NCBI RefSeq assembly: GCF_900101885.1
Contig: NZ_FNAN01000016.1
Span: 124,001-188,000, forward strand
DNA length: 64,000 bases
Reading direction: 5' to 3'
Source of the DNA: Dyadobacter soli
Lineage (GTDB): Bacteria > Bacteroidota > Bacteroidia > Cytophagales > Spirosomataceae
Made by a program: the position numbers and the translations under genes. Of this stretch, positions 46,257 through 55,557 are shown piece after piece. The notes beneath the pieces were generated by a model. The model had not been told where the DNA came from and made no database searches. It saw nothing but the letters and a program-made list of their open reading frames with translations. The stretch's first letter is position 1, and the number at the start of each line of letters is the position of its first letter.

Positions 46257-47427
46257 AGAACGAGATAATGGATCCGATGAGCGCACAGATCCCGTAGTAC
46301 TGAAAAGCAGTGTTCAGTCCGACAGAAACGATCAGGCTCAATACCAAACTGCCAAGACCATAACCGAGAAACAGGAAGAAAGCAAAGAGGCCTGTGGCTG
46401 CGCCTTTATTGGCACTGAATGTGGTGACAATGGCAGCAAATAATGGATGCGAAAGGTCAAATCCGAATGAAAGGAATGTGACAAGTAGGCAGGAAGCGAT
46501 CAAGCTCGGGACCTGGCTGAGTACCAGCACGGCAATAGCGCTGATCAATATCCCTATCGGTATGATTTTGTTTCTGCCGTAACGATCGGCCAGTTTTCCT
46601 AGCGACGGTCCCAGCATTAGCCCCGGTATCCCGTAACCGAGCAACGCGAGCCCAATCTGCATTTCGCTAAGGCCGTAGTTTAGGTGAAGGTAATAACCCA
46701 GCCAGGCAAAAATTCCGCTGTGAAACATTCCATTAAGCAATACATAAGCATATGTTCGCTTGGCTCGGGCCTTGGAGAGAATCTCGCGGAATGAGGACAA
46801 AACGTTCCGCCTCTCTGCGACGATCATTCTCTGATTTCCAAATAGCCATATTTTCAATTTGATTATCGTGATCAAAATGGCGAAACCAACCGCTGAAACA
46901 CCAATAAAAAGGTACCTCCATCCAACCAGCGATGACAAGACTGCACCGATGCTGGACCCAAACGCCGCGCCGCCCGCCATACAACCGAAGAAAATTCCGA
47001 GGGCGTGCCCTCGCTGCTCGTAAGGATGGGTATCGCTGATCCAGCTGATCGTTGTAGGTGCCACCCCGGCCGCGCCCATGCCGGTCAATAACCGCAGTGC
47101 AATCATGTGATCAATATTGTTCACTGCCGCTGTACCCGCCGTCAGGACGATAAAGAGCAGCATCGACAGGGCGATTATCTTGAATCTGCCGTACTTTTCG
47201 CTCATTGGCGCGTAAACAAGTGTGAAAACGCCGTATCCGAGCAGATATGCCGGTTCGATGAAGCTTACATGCCTGACGGATGTGTGAAAGTGATCCGAGA
47301 GCATCGGTAATAACGGGGCTACCATAAACCCCTGAAAAAATATAATGAAGGTGGCGAGAGAAATGATGTAAACGGGCAACATGTTGGTTTTGCCGGTATC
47401 ACGGTCTCCAACTCTTAGCTCTGTCAT
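46234..47427 (-). CDS. MFS transporter (drug/metabolite efflux type)
   Basis: 397 residues with 12 membrane segments and the major-facilitator loop motif YAPMSEKYGRFKIIAL after helix 2, RLLTGMGAAGVAPTTISWI in helix 4 and GKLADRYGRNKI before helix 8. The pattern is that of 12-helix exporters rather than sugar porters. It is last in a regulator-acetyltransferase-transporter operon, starting 10 bases after the GNAT stop. The substrate could be a compound that the GNAT protein acetylates. Confidence 0.88.
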   Translation of the reverse strand: MTELRVGDRDTGKTNMLPVYIISLATFIIFFQGFMVAPLLPMLSDHFHTSVRHVSFIEPAYLLGYGVFTLVYAPMSEKYGRFKIIALSMLLFIVLTAGTAAVNNIDHMIALRLLTGMGAAGVAPTTISWISDTHPYEQRGHALGIFFGCMAGGAAFGSSIGAVLSSLVGWRYLFIGVSAVGFAILITIIKLKIWLFGNQRMIVAERRNVLSSFREILSKARAKRTYAYVLLNGMFHSGIFAWLGYYLHLNYGLSEMQIGLALLGYGIPGLMLGPSLGKLADRYGRNKIIPIGILISAIAVLVLSQVPSLIASCLLVTFLSFGFDLSHPLFAAIVTTFSANKGAATGLFAFFLFLGYGLGSLVLSLIVSVGLNTAFQYYGICALIGSIISFFIFRDER

Positions 47428-47437
47428 GGTCAGGGTG

Positions 47438-47950
47438 TTAAGCGATCAAACATACAGACTCCAAGGGCAGGTCGTCCAGTTCGCAGGCATCCTGAATCCT
47501 GGTAAATCCATTGCTTTCAAATAATTTGATCCAGGGACTTCCCGGATGTTCGTTTACCCAGATTTGAACATCCTGATGTGAACGGCAGACCGAGAGACAT
47601 TTTTCAAATAATGAATCCCTGATTGCCGGTGACGGGAATGCATGGAGAATTCCGAAATCCGCAATGCGTACCGATCGCTTGCCTTCCAGAAACCGGGGTT
47701 TCTTGCCGCGGGTGGTGATGCGTGCGTATCCGGCAGGCGCGTTATCTGCATAAACCACCAGCCATTGGTTAGACATGCTGTTGAGCTCGTCGATCAGGGC
47801 TTTTCTATGGTAGTTTTCGGTAATGTAGTGATCGAGTTCCCGCGCATCGACGAGCTCCGAGTACTTCTCCATCGCCAGTTGACGGGTTAGGGCGAGAAGC
47901 GTTTCTATGCCCTGATCCGTCGCTATCGTGAATTTTGTAACAATGTTCAT
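47438..47950 (-). CDS. GNAT-family N-acetyltransferase
   Basis: 170 residues. The GNAT core has WLVVYADNAPAGYARITTRG (beta 2-4), a shortened acetyl-CoA loop around the IADFGILHAFPSPAIRDSLFEKCL region, and the C-terminal HPGSPWIKLFESNGFTRIQD characteristic of the fold. The Q/RxxGxG/A loop is not well kept, so cofactor binding should be tested. It is followed by the MFS gene and preceded by a predicted promoter and operator. Confidence 0.82.
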   Translation of the reverse strand: MNIVTKFTIATDQGIETLLALTRQLAMEKYSELVDARELDHYITENYHRKALIDELNSMSNQWLVVYADNAPAGYARITTRGKKPRFLEGKRSVRIADFGILHAFPSPAIRDSLFEKCLSVCRSHQDVQIWVNEHPGSPWIKLFESNGFTRIQDACELDDLPLESVCLIA

Positions 47951-47953
47951 TTT

Positions 47954-47982
47954 CCTGTATAAATTTTACAGGGGCAAATGTA
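47954..47982 (-). promoter_or_regulatory. Promoter and inverted-repeat operator for the GNAT-MFS operon
   Basis: Minus-strand TACATTTG (47975-47982) is an exact TAnnTTTG -7 element. Directly downstream is CCTGTATAAATTTTACAGG (47954-47972), a perfect 6-bp inverted repeat (CCTGTA/TACAGG) with an AT-rich centre, covering the expected transcription start. Related GTAcA-ATTT words recur at 48007-48017 and 48031-48040. The neighbouring MocR protein is the candidate binder. Confidence 0.5.
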
Positions 47983-48027
47983 GAAGCCGGATGGTTGCCA
48001 TACATAGTACACATTTTAACAGAATTA

Positions 48028-49446
48028 TCAGTACAGATTTGGCGCGGAGCACTGTCCTGCAAGCTGGATGGCTGCTATCTTTTCAGGCGAAAATTTGTCT
48101 GCAAAAACCAACCGGAAATATTTGTCGAACGCCCCGGAGAATGAGAATGTATAGCCCGGTGTAAACCGGACTCCGATTTGCTCGCATTGCTCGTAAAACC
48201 GGTTCATATCCGTATCGTCCGGCATTTTTACCCAGGCATTATATCCACCCGCAGGAGTGTGGACGAAGGTTTTTTCGGGGAAGTGTTCCGAGATTAATTG
48301 AATGGCCTGATGGGCGTTTCGCGCAAGCTGCATCCGGAACGCGCGGACATGGCGGTCATAGCTATGGTCGCTCAATAGCCGGTTGACGGTTTCCTGGTAG
48401 ACAGGAGAGACGGTACTGCCCAATGCAAACCGGATTTGTTCTGCACGTTGCATCCATTTTCCAGCCGCCAGCCACCCAAGCCTTAGTCCTGCGGCAAGCG
48501 TTTTTGCATAGGAACTATAAGTGATTACAATACCGCTGTCGTCGAAACTCCTGATTGTCGATGGCCTGGTGCCTTGAAAGTGCAGGTCTCCGTAAATGTC
48601 GTTTTCAATAATCGCCATACCAAATTCGCGGGCAATGGCTACCAGCGCGACCTTTTTTTCATCGTTCAGCAACGTACCGGTCGGGTTGTGGAAGTTAGGT
48701 GTCACCAGGGCCGCTTTAATGCGGTTACGGCGACAGGCCTTTGACAAAAAGTCGATGTCGAACCCCGAATGCGGGGTTACGGGAACTTCAACGACTTTTA
48801 AGTCAAGTACCCGTATTACTTCCAGCACCGAAAACACACACGGACTCTCGATGGCGATCACATCCCCGGCCTTGCAGACGGATGCCAATGCAATGTACAA
48901 TGCCTGCAAGGCACCATCCGTGATAAGCAACTCGTCGGGGTGGATAATGGTTTTATTAACCGCTGCACGTTGGATAATGTTGCTTCGAAGTTCAGCGGAG
49001 CCACCCGGCGGATAGTACCTTAACAGCCCGGCGCCATGTTCCCTGATAGTTTGCTGCATGGTTCGGAGCAACAATTTTTGAGGTATCAACAGATCGCCGG
49101 GGGCTGCTACATTGAACTCGGAAAGGCGGCGACCCGCTCTGAGCGAGGTCGTAAGTGCAAGGTGGTGCTTGAAAATCGCGTCCCTCACCACAGGCCGATG
49201 TCTGCCGGTCGGCTCGTGAACGGGCATATCCGGCTTGTTGGCGACGTAATAGCCTGATTTTGGGATGCTCTCGACAAGGCCGCTGATAATCAGATACTCG
49301 TACCCGCTCTGTATGGTGCTGGTGCTGGTTTGATACTGATGCTTCAATTCGCGGACTGAGGGAAGTTTTTGGCCGGGTTTAAAAATCCCTTCGCGGATAT
49401 TTTGCTCGATCACGTCCGTAAATATTTCAAACTTGTATCTCCTCAT
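48028..49446 (-). CDS. MocR-type regulator (GntR helix-turn-helix plus aminotransferase fold)
   Basis: 472 residues. Residues 1-70 are a GntR winged helix (GQKLPSVRELKHQYQTSTST); residues about 110-470 are a fold-type I aminotransferase with N254-PTG, D283, Y285 and the PLP lysine K315 (SSYAKTLAAGLRLGW), all intact. MocR proteins sense PLP-linked amine ligands such as GABA, taurine or PLP itself. It lies 77 bases upstream of the GNAT-MFS pair on the same strand and has its own promoter. Confidence 0.92.
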   Translation of the reverse strand: MRRYKFEIFTDVIEQNIREGIFKPGQKLPSVRELKHQYQTSTSTIQSGYEYLIISGLVESIPKSGYYVANKPDMPVHEPTGRHRPVVRDAIFKHHLALTTSLRAGRRLSEFNVAAPGDLLIPQKLLLRTMQQTIREHGAGLLRYYPPGGSAELRSNIIQRAAVNKTIIHPDELLITDGALQALYIALASVCKAGDVIAIESPCVFSVLEVIRVLDLKVVEVPVTPHSGFDIDFLSKACRRNRIKAALVTPNFHNPTGTLLNDEKKVALVAIAREFGMAIIENDIYGDLHFQGTRPSTIRSFDDSGIVITYSSYAKTLAAGLRLGWLAAGKWMQRAEQIRFALGSTVSPVYQETVNRLLSDHSYDRHVRAFRMQLARNAHQAIQLISEHFPEKTFVHTPAGGYNAWVKMPDDTDMNRFYEQCEQIGVRFTPGYTFSFSGAFDKYFRLVFADKFSPEKIAAIQLAGQCSAPNLY

Positions 49447-49500
49447 AAGTCTGGGTTATTAACGCTGCACTGTCGTAGTAGTGATAATTGGGATGCGAGG

Positions 49501-49508
49501 CAAATGTA
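49501..49508 (-). promoter_or_regulatory. -7 promoter element for the MocR gene
   Basis: Minus-strand TACATTTG, an exact TAnnTTTG and identical to the element before the GNAT gene. Transcription would start near 49494, leaving a leader of about 48 bases. Confidence 0.45.
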
Positions 49509-49655
49509 ATAATTGAAAAACACGACAGAAAATGTCCCTGGGGCAAGTACGGGCGCGAAGCCGGTGTGAGTTTCATGGCGCCATTGGTACTTTGAGCCCA
49601 AGACGTGATTTACACTAAGTCTCTATTTATAATTGTTTTAAATAAAAACAAAAAC

Positions 49656-49663
49656 TACCTTTG
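49656..49663 (+). promoter_or_regulatory. -7 promoter element for the ECF sigma gene
   Basis: TACCTTTG matches TAnnTTTG; the start codon is 29 bases further on. About 30 bases upstream, 49608-49626 reads ATTTACACTAAGTCTCTAT, sharing 13 of 19 positions with the palindrome at 15828-15846, possibly a weaker copy of the same metal-responsive site. Confidence 0.45.
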
Positions 49664-49692
49664 GAGCGATGCCCTCATGAGCCCTCCCCGGT

Positions 49693-50256
49693 ATGACGCT
49701 AGTCGCAGCAAAGCAAACCCCGCACATCACAATTGCCAGCGAGCAGGATTTCGAACTGCTTTACAAGCAGTATGCGCCGTTTGTGCTGCGGGTGAGCTAT
49801 TCGTTTTGTAAAAATGAAACCCTGGCCGCCGACATGGTGCAGGAGATATTCTGTGCGATCTGGGACAGGCGTATGACGCTGGCTGTGAGGGGTTCGTGGG
49901 AGAATTACCTCTACCGCTGCGCCAAATACCAGTTTTATAACCACCAGCGGAACGACGCACGTTTCCGGTCGGCGCAGGACGACCTGACTGCCGGGTCCGA
50001 GGCCTGGGACGACAGTACCCGCGAGCATATCGAATACGCCGATCTGAGCCAGAATGTCAATGCGCTCGTGGAGCAGCTGCCCGACCAGTGCCGCAAAGTG
50101 TACCGCATGAGCCGCCAGCAGGGGCTGAATGCGCAGGAAATTTCCAAAGAATTGCTGCTTTCCGAAAAAACCGTCAAAAACCACCTTACCAGGGCTTTAA
50201 GCTTTCTCCGCCGGAACATCGAGGGGCTTTTCACGCTCTTTTTGATGGTAGCTTAA
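49693..50256 (+). CDS. FecI-like ECF sigma factor
   Basis: 187 residues. Sigma region 2 is at about 20-90 (FELLYKQYAPFVLRVSYSFCKNETLAADMVQEIFCAIWDRR), region 4 at about 120-175 (LVEQLPDQCRKVYRMSRQQGLNAQEISKELLLSEKTVKNHLTRAL). It leads the second iron-type locus and is followed after 65 bases by a short anti-sigma gene, as in Fec systems. In classic systems a receptor with an N-terminal STN domain signals to FecR; the receptor here shows no STN domain, so the trigger may differ. Confidence 0.9.
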   Translation: MTLVAAKQTPHITIASEQDFELLYKQYAPFVLRVSYSFCKNETLAADMVQEIFCAIWDRRMTLAVRGSWENYLYRCAKYQFYNHQRNDARFRSAQDDLTAGSEAWDDSTREHIEYADLSQNVNALVEQLPDQCRKVYRMSRQQGLNAQEISKELLLSEKTVKNHLTRALSFLRRNIEGLFTLFLMVA

Positions 50257-50321
50257 AAAAATTTGCCAAGCCGTTAGGACCAAATCCTTTGCCGGGTTAC
50301 TCATTAGTAAACCACCCGACC

Positions 50322-50942
50322 ATGGACGAGGATTTACTGGATAAATATTTTGCCGGAAAATGTACACCCGAGGAGGCCGCACGCGTAAAGCGCTGGCTCG
50401 ACCGCCCGGTGCCCGGCGAGGAACGGCTGCTGCGAAATTCCTGGAAAAACATACACAGGCACATGCGTACCGCTGCCGTACGCCCGCTACGCCCGTGGGT
50501 AGCCTATGCGGCCGCCGCATCCGTGGCATTGCTGGTCACTTTCGGACTGGCCGGCCGTATGCTTTCGCAACATTTTGAAATACAGAATACTTCGCGGCAT
50601 TACGATGCATTCGACGCAAGCGGGCTGCAACTGAGGCTTCCGCCCCAGGCTTCGGCGCGGGTGGACCTCGGACTGGTTTCCCAACGCGCGGACCTCGTGT
50701 TTTGCGGCGACGTGCGCATCCACAATACCTCCGGAAACGACGTAGCGATCAATCTGAACCTGAATTGCGCGAACGGCAATCCCCACAACCGCCCGACCTC
50801 GTTCACTGTCCGGAAAGACCGGAAATACCTGGCTTTCCAATACCATTTCAAATCCGACGAGGTGGTAGTGGTAGAGGAAGACCGCCTGTTCGACCTGCCA
50901 CTGCCATTGCAGCAGAAGGCGCTTAAAGCATTGGAGATCTGA
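50322..50942 (+). CDS. Short FecR-like anti-sigma factor
   Basis: 206 residues from ATG 50322. The frame is open back to 50088, but that part overlaps the sigma gene and is not protein-like. Residues 1-50 resemble the FecR/ZAS-type cytoplasmic helices (MDEDLLDKYFAGKCTPEEAARVKRWL), a membrane segment spans about 59-78, and a periplasmic part of about 125 residues contains a FecR-like beta stretch. Usual FecR proteins are over 300 residues, so the periplasmic signalling region is reduced. The stop codon overlaps the next start (TGATG), so the two are translationally coupled. Confidence 0.75.
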   Translation: MDEDLLDKYFAGKCTPEEAARVKRWLDRPVPGEERLLRNSWKNIHRHMRTAAVRPLRPWVAYAAAASVALLVTFGLAGRMLSQHFEIQNTSRHYDAFDASGLQLRLPPQASARVDLGLVSQRADLVFCGDVRIHNTSGNDVAINLNLNCANGNPHNRPTSFTVRKDRKYLAFQYHFKSDEVVVVEEDRLFDLPLPLQQKALKALEI

Positions 50943-52126
50943 TGGGTGTTTGGCAAAAAAGCGGTTTGCTGGCGGGCAGCCTGATCACATTGCTTACTTT
51001 TTCCTACGGTCCGGAGCGGGACCGGACTTCCGAATCGCATTACATTCTCGCATTGAGTCAGCCCGCGCAGGGTTATTATCCATTCCAGATCGTGTCCGAC
51101 CTGGAAACGGGCGAGGCCGATATCCGGGACGCGAAACAGGTGCCCGATGTTCCCAATAATGTGCTGGTGGCCGCGCGGCCGGGCTATGTTTTTCTCAATT
51201 CGGAGGAAAAAATGACCCGCTATTCCGTAGCGGCGGACCAGTCGCTGAAAGCGGAAGGCAGCGTGCCGAATACCGGCTTGCTGGGAGGGCCTATCTCTGC
51301 ATTTCTCGATGACAACCGCCTTTTGGTAAGCACAGCTCCTCGTCAGGTAAGTGATAGCTTATTCGACTATCAGATCATCAACACGGCCGATATGACCGAG
51401 GAGCGGCGGGGCAAGATTCGCCTCGACGTCATGCCGGGCAGTATGGCCTCGCCGAGCATGTACATTGTGCGGGGCGATAAGGTGCTGGTGCCCTACATCC
51501 ACGCCGACGACCAGAACCATGCCTATCCCAAGGCTAATCTGGCCATTTTCAATGCGAAAGACATGGTTCTGGAAAAGACTATTTCAACCGAAAAAACGGC
51601 TTGCCTGGGTTACAGCGTCGTTTCTTCGCACGCATTTACCGACAATGGCGATCTCTACCTGATTTCTTCGAACAGCCACTACTGGGGCGCCAACGAATCG
51701 CTGCCGTCGGGCATTGTGCGCATGAAAAGTGGTGAAACGGAATTCGATAGTACTTATTTTTTCAACCTTACAGCCCAACTGAACGGTAACCATTCCGGCG
51801 GGATGATCCACGCGGGCGGCGACAAAGTGATCGTGCAGGTTTTTGAAAATAACCTCATTAAAGCCTACCGCGATTACCAGCACGGCTATGTGATAAGCTA
51901 CTACGAGGCCGACCTGAAAAACCAGTCGCTCCGGAAGCTGGATATTCCGCTGAGCAAATACCCGAGACGCGCATTGGAACGGCTCAAAAACGGCAAAGTC
52001 GCTATTGCCGTCAATGCCGGAAACAGTGAAAATGCATTCTATATCTACGACGGGCGGACCGGCCAGGTGAAAAAGGGCCTCGTATACCGCAACGCCGAAT
52101 TTCTCAGCGGGGTGATCGCATTTTGA
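50942..52126 (+). CDS. DUF4374-like beta-propeller protein
   Basis: 394 residues with a signal-like N-terminus (GLLAGSLITLLTFSYG) but no lipobox Cys, so anchoring is unclear. The stretch GIVRMKSGETEFDSTYFFNL parallels GVVRIKKGTAEFDKDYFLDV in the lipoprotein at 55558 and DILRIDKGTSEYDNNYHFNL in the one at 18405, showing common descent. It is probably a divergent XusB-type binding protein. It starts on the last base of the anti-sigma stop and ends just before the PepSY-receptor gene. Confidence 0.75.
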   Translation: MGVWQKSGLLAGSLITLLTFSYGPERDRTSESHYILALSQPAQGYYPFQIVSDLETGEADIRDAKQVPDVPNNVLVAARPGYVFLNSEEKMTRYSVAADQSLKAEGSVPNTGLLGGPISAFLDDNRLLVSTAPRQVSDSLFDYQIINTADMTEERRGKIRLDVMPGSMASPSMYIVRGDKVLVPYIHADDQNHAYPKANLAIFNAKDMVLEKTISTEKTACLGYSVVSSHAFTDNGDLYLISSNSHYWGANESLPSGIVRMKSGETEFDSTYFFNLTAQLNGNHSGGMIHAGGDKVIVQVFENNLIKAYRDYQHGYVISYYEADLKNQSLRKLDIPLSKYPRRALERLKNGKVAIAVNAGNSENAFYIYDGRTGQVKKGLVYRNAEFLSGVIAF

Positions 52127-52134
52127 AGAACATC

Positions 52135-55100
52135 ATGACAAACTCCGGTACAGACTCAACGCAAACCCTATCCGACCAACGGCCGCCGGGCAATGCACGC
52201 CAGCGTGGTAAAACGGCGTTCCGGCGGGTGAACGAGTGGCTGCACTTGTGGCTTGGGCTTGCTTCGGGCATTGTCGTGTTCGTGGTGTGCATCACCGGGG
52301 CTATCTGGGTATTTAATGAAGAGATTACCTACCTGCTCGAACCGGCCATCCGCGCCGAGATACGCAATGAGCCGGTACTGAAACCGTCCCGGATTTTATC
52401 GGTTACCAGTCGTGAATATCCCGGAGCGCAGGCTTCCTACGCCTATTACCAGCAGGGGGCCGCGATACGGGTAGGGGTGGGCTCAGGTAGTGCCCACGCC
52501 GGACATGACGCGGCCTCGCATGTATTGTTCCTGAATCCTTATACGGGTGCTGTTCAAGGCAGGGAAACGCTCGCGCCGGGCGAAACCGGCTTTTTCGAAT
52601 GGATATTGCTGGGGCACCGCTACCTGTGGCTGCCGCAGGAAATCGGGCGGCCGGTGGTGAACTACGGCACATTGGTGTTCGTGTTGCTGCTGGTGACGGG
52701 GCTTATCTGGTGGTACCCTTTGAAATGGACGGCCGGCACGCGGAAGAAGAGTTTCGGCATTAAATGGAAGGCGGGCTGGAAGCGGCTGAACGTCGACCTG
52801 CACAATGTACTGGGCTTTTACACATTCCTTGTACTGCTTGTCCTGGCGCTCACCGGCGTCGTTTTCGGGCTTACGTGGTTCAGCGAAAGCTTGTACAGGG
52901 CCACATCGGGCGGGGATGCCGAGCCGGAATGGAAGCGGGTGCATTCGGATACATTGGAACAGGGCAGACATTATACCTACCGGCAAGCGCTGGACCTGGT
53001 CTGGGCCGGAATGATCGCCGGGAATCCCTCGGACGGCGGTTTTTACTACGCTTTTCCGGATTCCACGCAGGCGCAATCGACCATCAGCATGCGTACGTAC
53101 CCGGCTGCGGGCAGGTTCTACGACGTGGCCCGGCACACTTTCGATCGCCATACGCTCCGGCGGCTGGACTTTTACGAGGTGTTCGATAAAAGCTTCGAAG
53201 CGTCGTCGACCGGGGCGAAAATCCGGCGGATGAACTACGACATGCACATTGGTACCATTCTCGGAATGCCCGGCAAGATACTGGCCTTCCTCTGTTCGCT
53301 CATTGGGGCGTCGCTTCCTGTGACGGGGTTTATAGTTTGGTATAACCGCAAAGGGTTTGGCAAAAAGCGGAAATTTTTGAAATACACTTCGATTATACTT
53401 TTAACAGGGATACTCGGTTCCGGGCCTGCCTTCGGACAACAAAATACCCCAACCGCATTGCCGGACACGAATGCCCGCGACCTCCGGGAATTGACTGTTA
53501 CAGGCAAAACGGAAACGGCGCAGGTGAAGGAACGGGTGTTTGCCGTGGATGTGGTGGATTTGAAGGCAGTCGCGGGGCGAAACCTGGAAATCAACCGGCT
53601 GCTGGATGCGATGCCGGGTATCAGGGTGCGGGAAACGGGCGGAATGGGCTCGGAGTTCAACTATGCCATTCATGGATTGTCGGGGAAATCGGTGCGGTTT
53701 TTTGTGGACGGCGTGCCGATGGAGGCTTATGGAACGGGTTACAGCATTCAAAATTTCCCGGTCAATTCGTTGGAGCGGATCGAGGTGTACAAGGGCGTGA
53801 CGCCTATCGAGCTCAGCGGTGATGCACTGGGCGGCTCCATTAACCTCGTTACCCGCAAAGACCTTGGTAATTTTCTCGATGTTTCATACAGTTACGGGTC
53901 ATTTCAAACGCATAAGGCAGAGCTTTCGGGCAAATGGCGCCACCAGAACGGCCTCACGTTTCAGCTCAGCAGTTCCTATCGTTTTTCGGAGAACAATTAT
54001 AAAGTATGGGGCCCGACCGTGGAAGTGGCCGACGAGTTTGGCAAACCCATTGCCGGCCGGAAGTACCGCCGCTTCAACGACGATTTTCGGGCATTCAATG
54101 TGAAGGCCGAAGTGGGGATCACCGGCAAACCCTGGGCCGATGTGCTCATGCTGGGGCTCATTGGCTCGGATATGGAAAAGGGCGTGCAAACCGGCCGGAC
54201 GATGGCATTCGTGTACGGCGGGGTGCGCTATGACGAGAAGCTCTGGTCGCCGTCGGTACGCTATTCGAAGAAGAATCCCGACGGGCTTTCGGTGGATATT
54301 TACGGCGTGCTCAACCGGATGCAGGCGCAAACGACCGATACCAGTTCGAGGAAATACAATTGGGCGCAGGAAGTGATCGCGCAGGTATCGGGCGAGTTGA
54401 ACGGCATCCGGGCACAGAAATCGGCCTACCGGTTCAAAGACCGTAACTCGATGCTGATCGCCAATGCTTCCTACGCACTCGGCGCGCATCACAAACTGGC
54501 CGCGAGTTACTCCTGGAACCGCACGCACCGCACCGGCAGCGACCCGCTGGCAACGGCGGAATGGACGATCCCGTTCCGCGAGCCGCAGGAGCTGGATAAG
54601 TATGTGGCCGCATTATCCTATCAGGCTGTTTTGTGGGAAGAGCGGCTTACCAGTGTGTTTTTTGTTAAAAATTTCGGTTACTCGGCCCGTACCAACACCT
54701 ATAACTACAATGGCGGCCAGCAAAAAGAGATCATTCCCTATTTCTCGGAAAACAACCGCTGGGGCGCGGGTTTCGGTACGAAATTCCAGCTGAATGCGGC
54801 GAGCCTGATCAAGCTCTCATTCGAAAGCACGGCGCGTATGCCCGATGGCGTGGAGCTTTTGGGTAATGGAAACACCATTCTGAATGCGCCGGGACTGAAA
54901 CCGGAGAAAAGCGCGAATGTTAATGCAGGCATCGCACAGACATTCCGGGACGGGGAAAACAAATGGGGCTACGAGCTGAGCCTGTTCCACCGCAACACCC
55001 GCGACCTGATATGGCTCGGGGAAGGCGACTTGTACGGAACTGCCCGCTACGAGAATATCGACAAGCTGCGCAGCGCGGGCGGGGACGTGTCCGTGCGTTA

Positions 55101-55548
55101 TGCGCGTAAGAAATGGCTGGAAATCAATGCGGCCGTCACCTACCAGGATGTGCGGAACCGCCAGCGCTACACGGCATCCGGGGCAAAAAGCATTGTGTAC
55201 AACGACCGGATGAAAAACCTGCCGTCGATGATGGGCAATGGCGAGGTGCGGTTCAAGTACCCTGCTGCATTCGGTGGAGAGGGCGATTTGAGCTTCTACC
55301 TCGGTACCGATTACGTCAAGGGCTTTTTCCTGAGCTGGCCCAGCCTGGGCGATCCGTCCACCAAAAAAAGAATCCCGACCCAATTTGTACAAAACACCGG
55401 ACTTACTTACAGCTTTCTCCAAAACAGCCTGAATGTAAGCCTGGAATGCCGCAACCTTTTCGACCGGCAGGTTTACGACAACTACCTGCTGCAAAAGCCG
55501 GGCAGGTTCCTCAGCTTGAATATCAGATGCTTTTTACATAACCAATAG
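52135..55548 (+). CDS. PepSY membrane protein fused in frame to a TonB-dependent receptor
   Basis: 1137 residues from ATG 52135. Residues 1-405 are a PepSY_TM protein with four membrane segments (first at about 40-60, H37 near its start; last ending GFIVWYNRKG). Residues 412-434 then form a signal-peptide-like stretch (KKRKFLKYTSIILLTGILGSGPAFG, cut predicted before QQN), followed by a complete TonB receptor of about 700 residues (INRLLDAMPGIRVRETGGMGS, plug SLERIEVYKGVTPIELSGD, barrel end FLSLNIRCFLHNQ). A natural fusion would put an inner-membrane and an outer-membrane protein in one chain, workable only if the internal signal is cleaved. A TTG at 53377 could also start the receptor. A single-base error in the T run 53374-53378 would instead give two genes overlapping at TTGA. 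Both parts correspond to XusC and XusA functions. Confidence 0.8.
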   Translation: MTNSGTDSTQTLSDQRPPGNARQRGKTAFRRVNEWLHLWLGLASGIVVFVVCITGAIWVFNEEITYLLEPAIRAEIRNEPVLKPSRILSVTSREYPGAQASYAYYQQGAAIRVGVGSGSAHAGHDAASHVLFLNPYTGAVQGRETLAPGETGFFEWILLGHRYLWLPQEIGRPVVNYGTLVFVLLLVTGLIWWYPLKWTAGTRKKSFGIKWKAGWKRLNVDLHNVLGFYTFLVLLVLALTGVVFGLTWFSESLYRATSGGDAEPEWKRVHSDTLEQGRHYTYRQALDLVWAGMIAGNPSDGGFYYAFPDSTQAQSTISMRTYPAAGRFYDVARHTFDRHTLRRLDFYEVFDKSFEASSTGAKIRRMNYDMHIGTILGMPGKILAFLCSLIGASLPVTGFIVWYNRKGFGKKRKFLKYTSIILLTGILGSGPAFGQQNTPTALPDTNARDLRELTVTGKTETAQVKERVFAVDVVDLKAVAGRNLEINRLLDAMPGIRVRETGGMGSEFNYAIHGLSGKSVRFFVDGVPMEAYGTGYSIQNFPVNSLERIEVYKGVTPIELSGDALGGSINLVTRKDLGNFLDVSYSYGSFQTHKAELSGKWRHQNGLTFQLSSSYRFSENNYKVWGPTVEVADEFGKPIAGRKYRRFNDDFRAFNVKAEVGITGKPWADVLMLGLIGSDMEKGVQTGRTMAFVYGGVRYDEKLWSPSVRYSKKNPDGLSVDIYGVLNRMQAQTTDTSSRKYNWAQEVIAQVSGELNGIRAQKSAYRFKDRNSMLIANASYALGAHHKLAASYSWNRTHRTGSDPLATAEWTIPFREPQELDKYVAALSYQAVLWEERLTSVFFVKNFGYSARTNTYNYNGGQQKEIIPYFSENNRWGAGFGTKFQLNAASLIKLSFESTARMPDGVELLGNGNTILNAPGLKPEKSANVNAGIAQTFRDGENKWGYELSLFHRNTRDLIWLGEGDLYGTARYENIDKLRSAGGDVSVRYARKKWLEINAAVTYQDVRNRQRYTASGAKSIVYNDRMKNLPSMMGNGEVRFKYPAAFGGEGDLSFYLGTDYVKGFFLSWPSLGDPSTKKRIPTQFVQNTGLTYSFLQNSLNVSLECRNLFDRQVYDNYLLQKPGRFLSLNIRCFLHNQ

Positions 55549-55557
55549 TTTAATACA

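Noticed and set aside
49633..49652. TTGTTTT/AAAACAA inverted repeat before the sigma gene
   Set aside because: Simple A/T tract in an AT-rich promoter; likely chance.
50088..50321. Upstream extension of the anti-sigma frame
   Set aside because: Overlaps the sigma gene in another frame and has no FecR-like sequence before ATG 50322.
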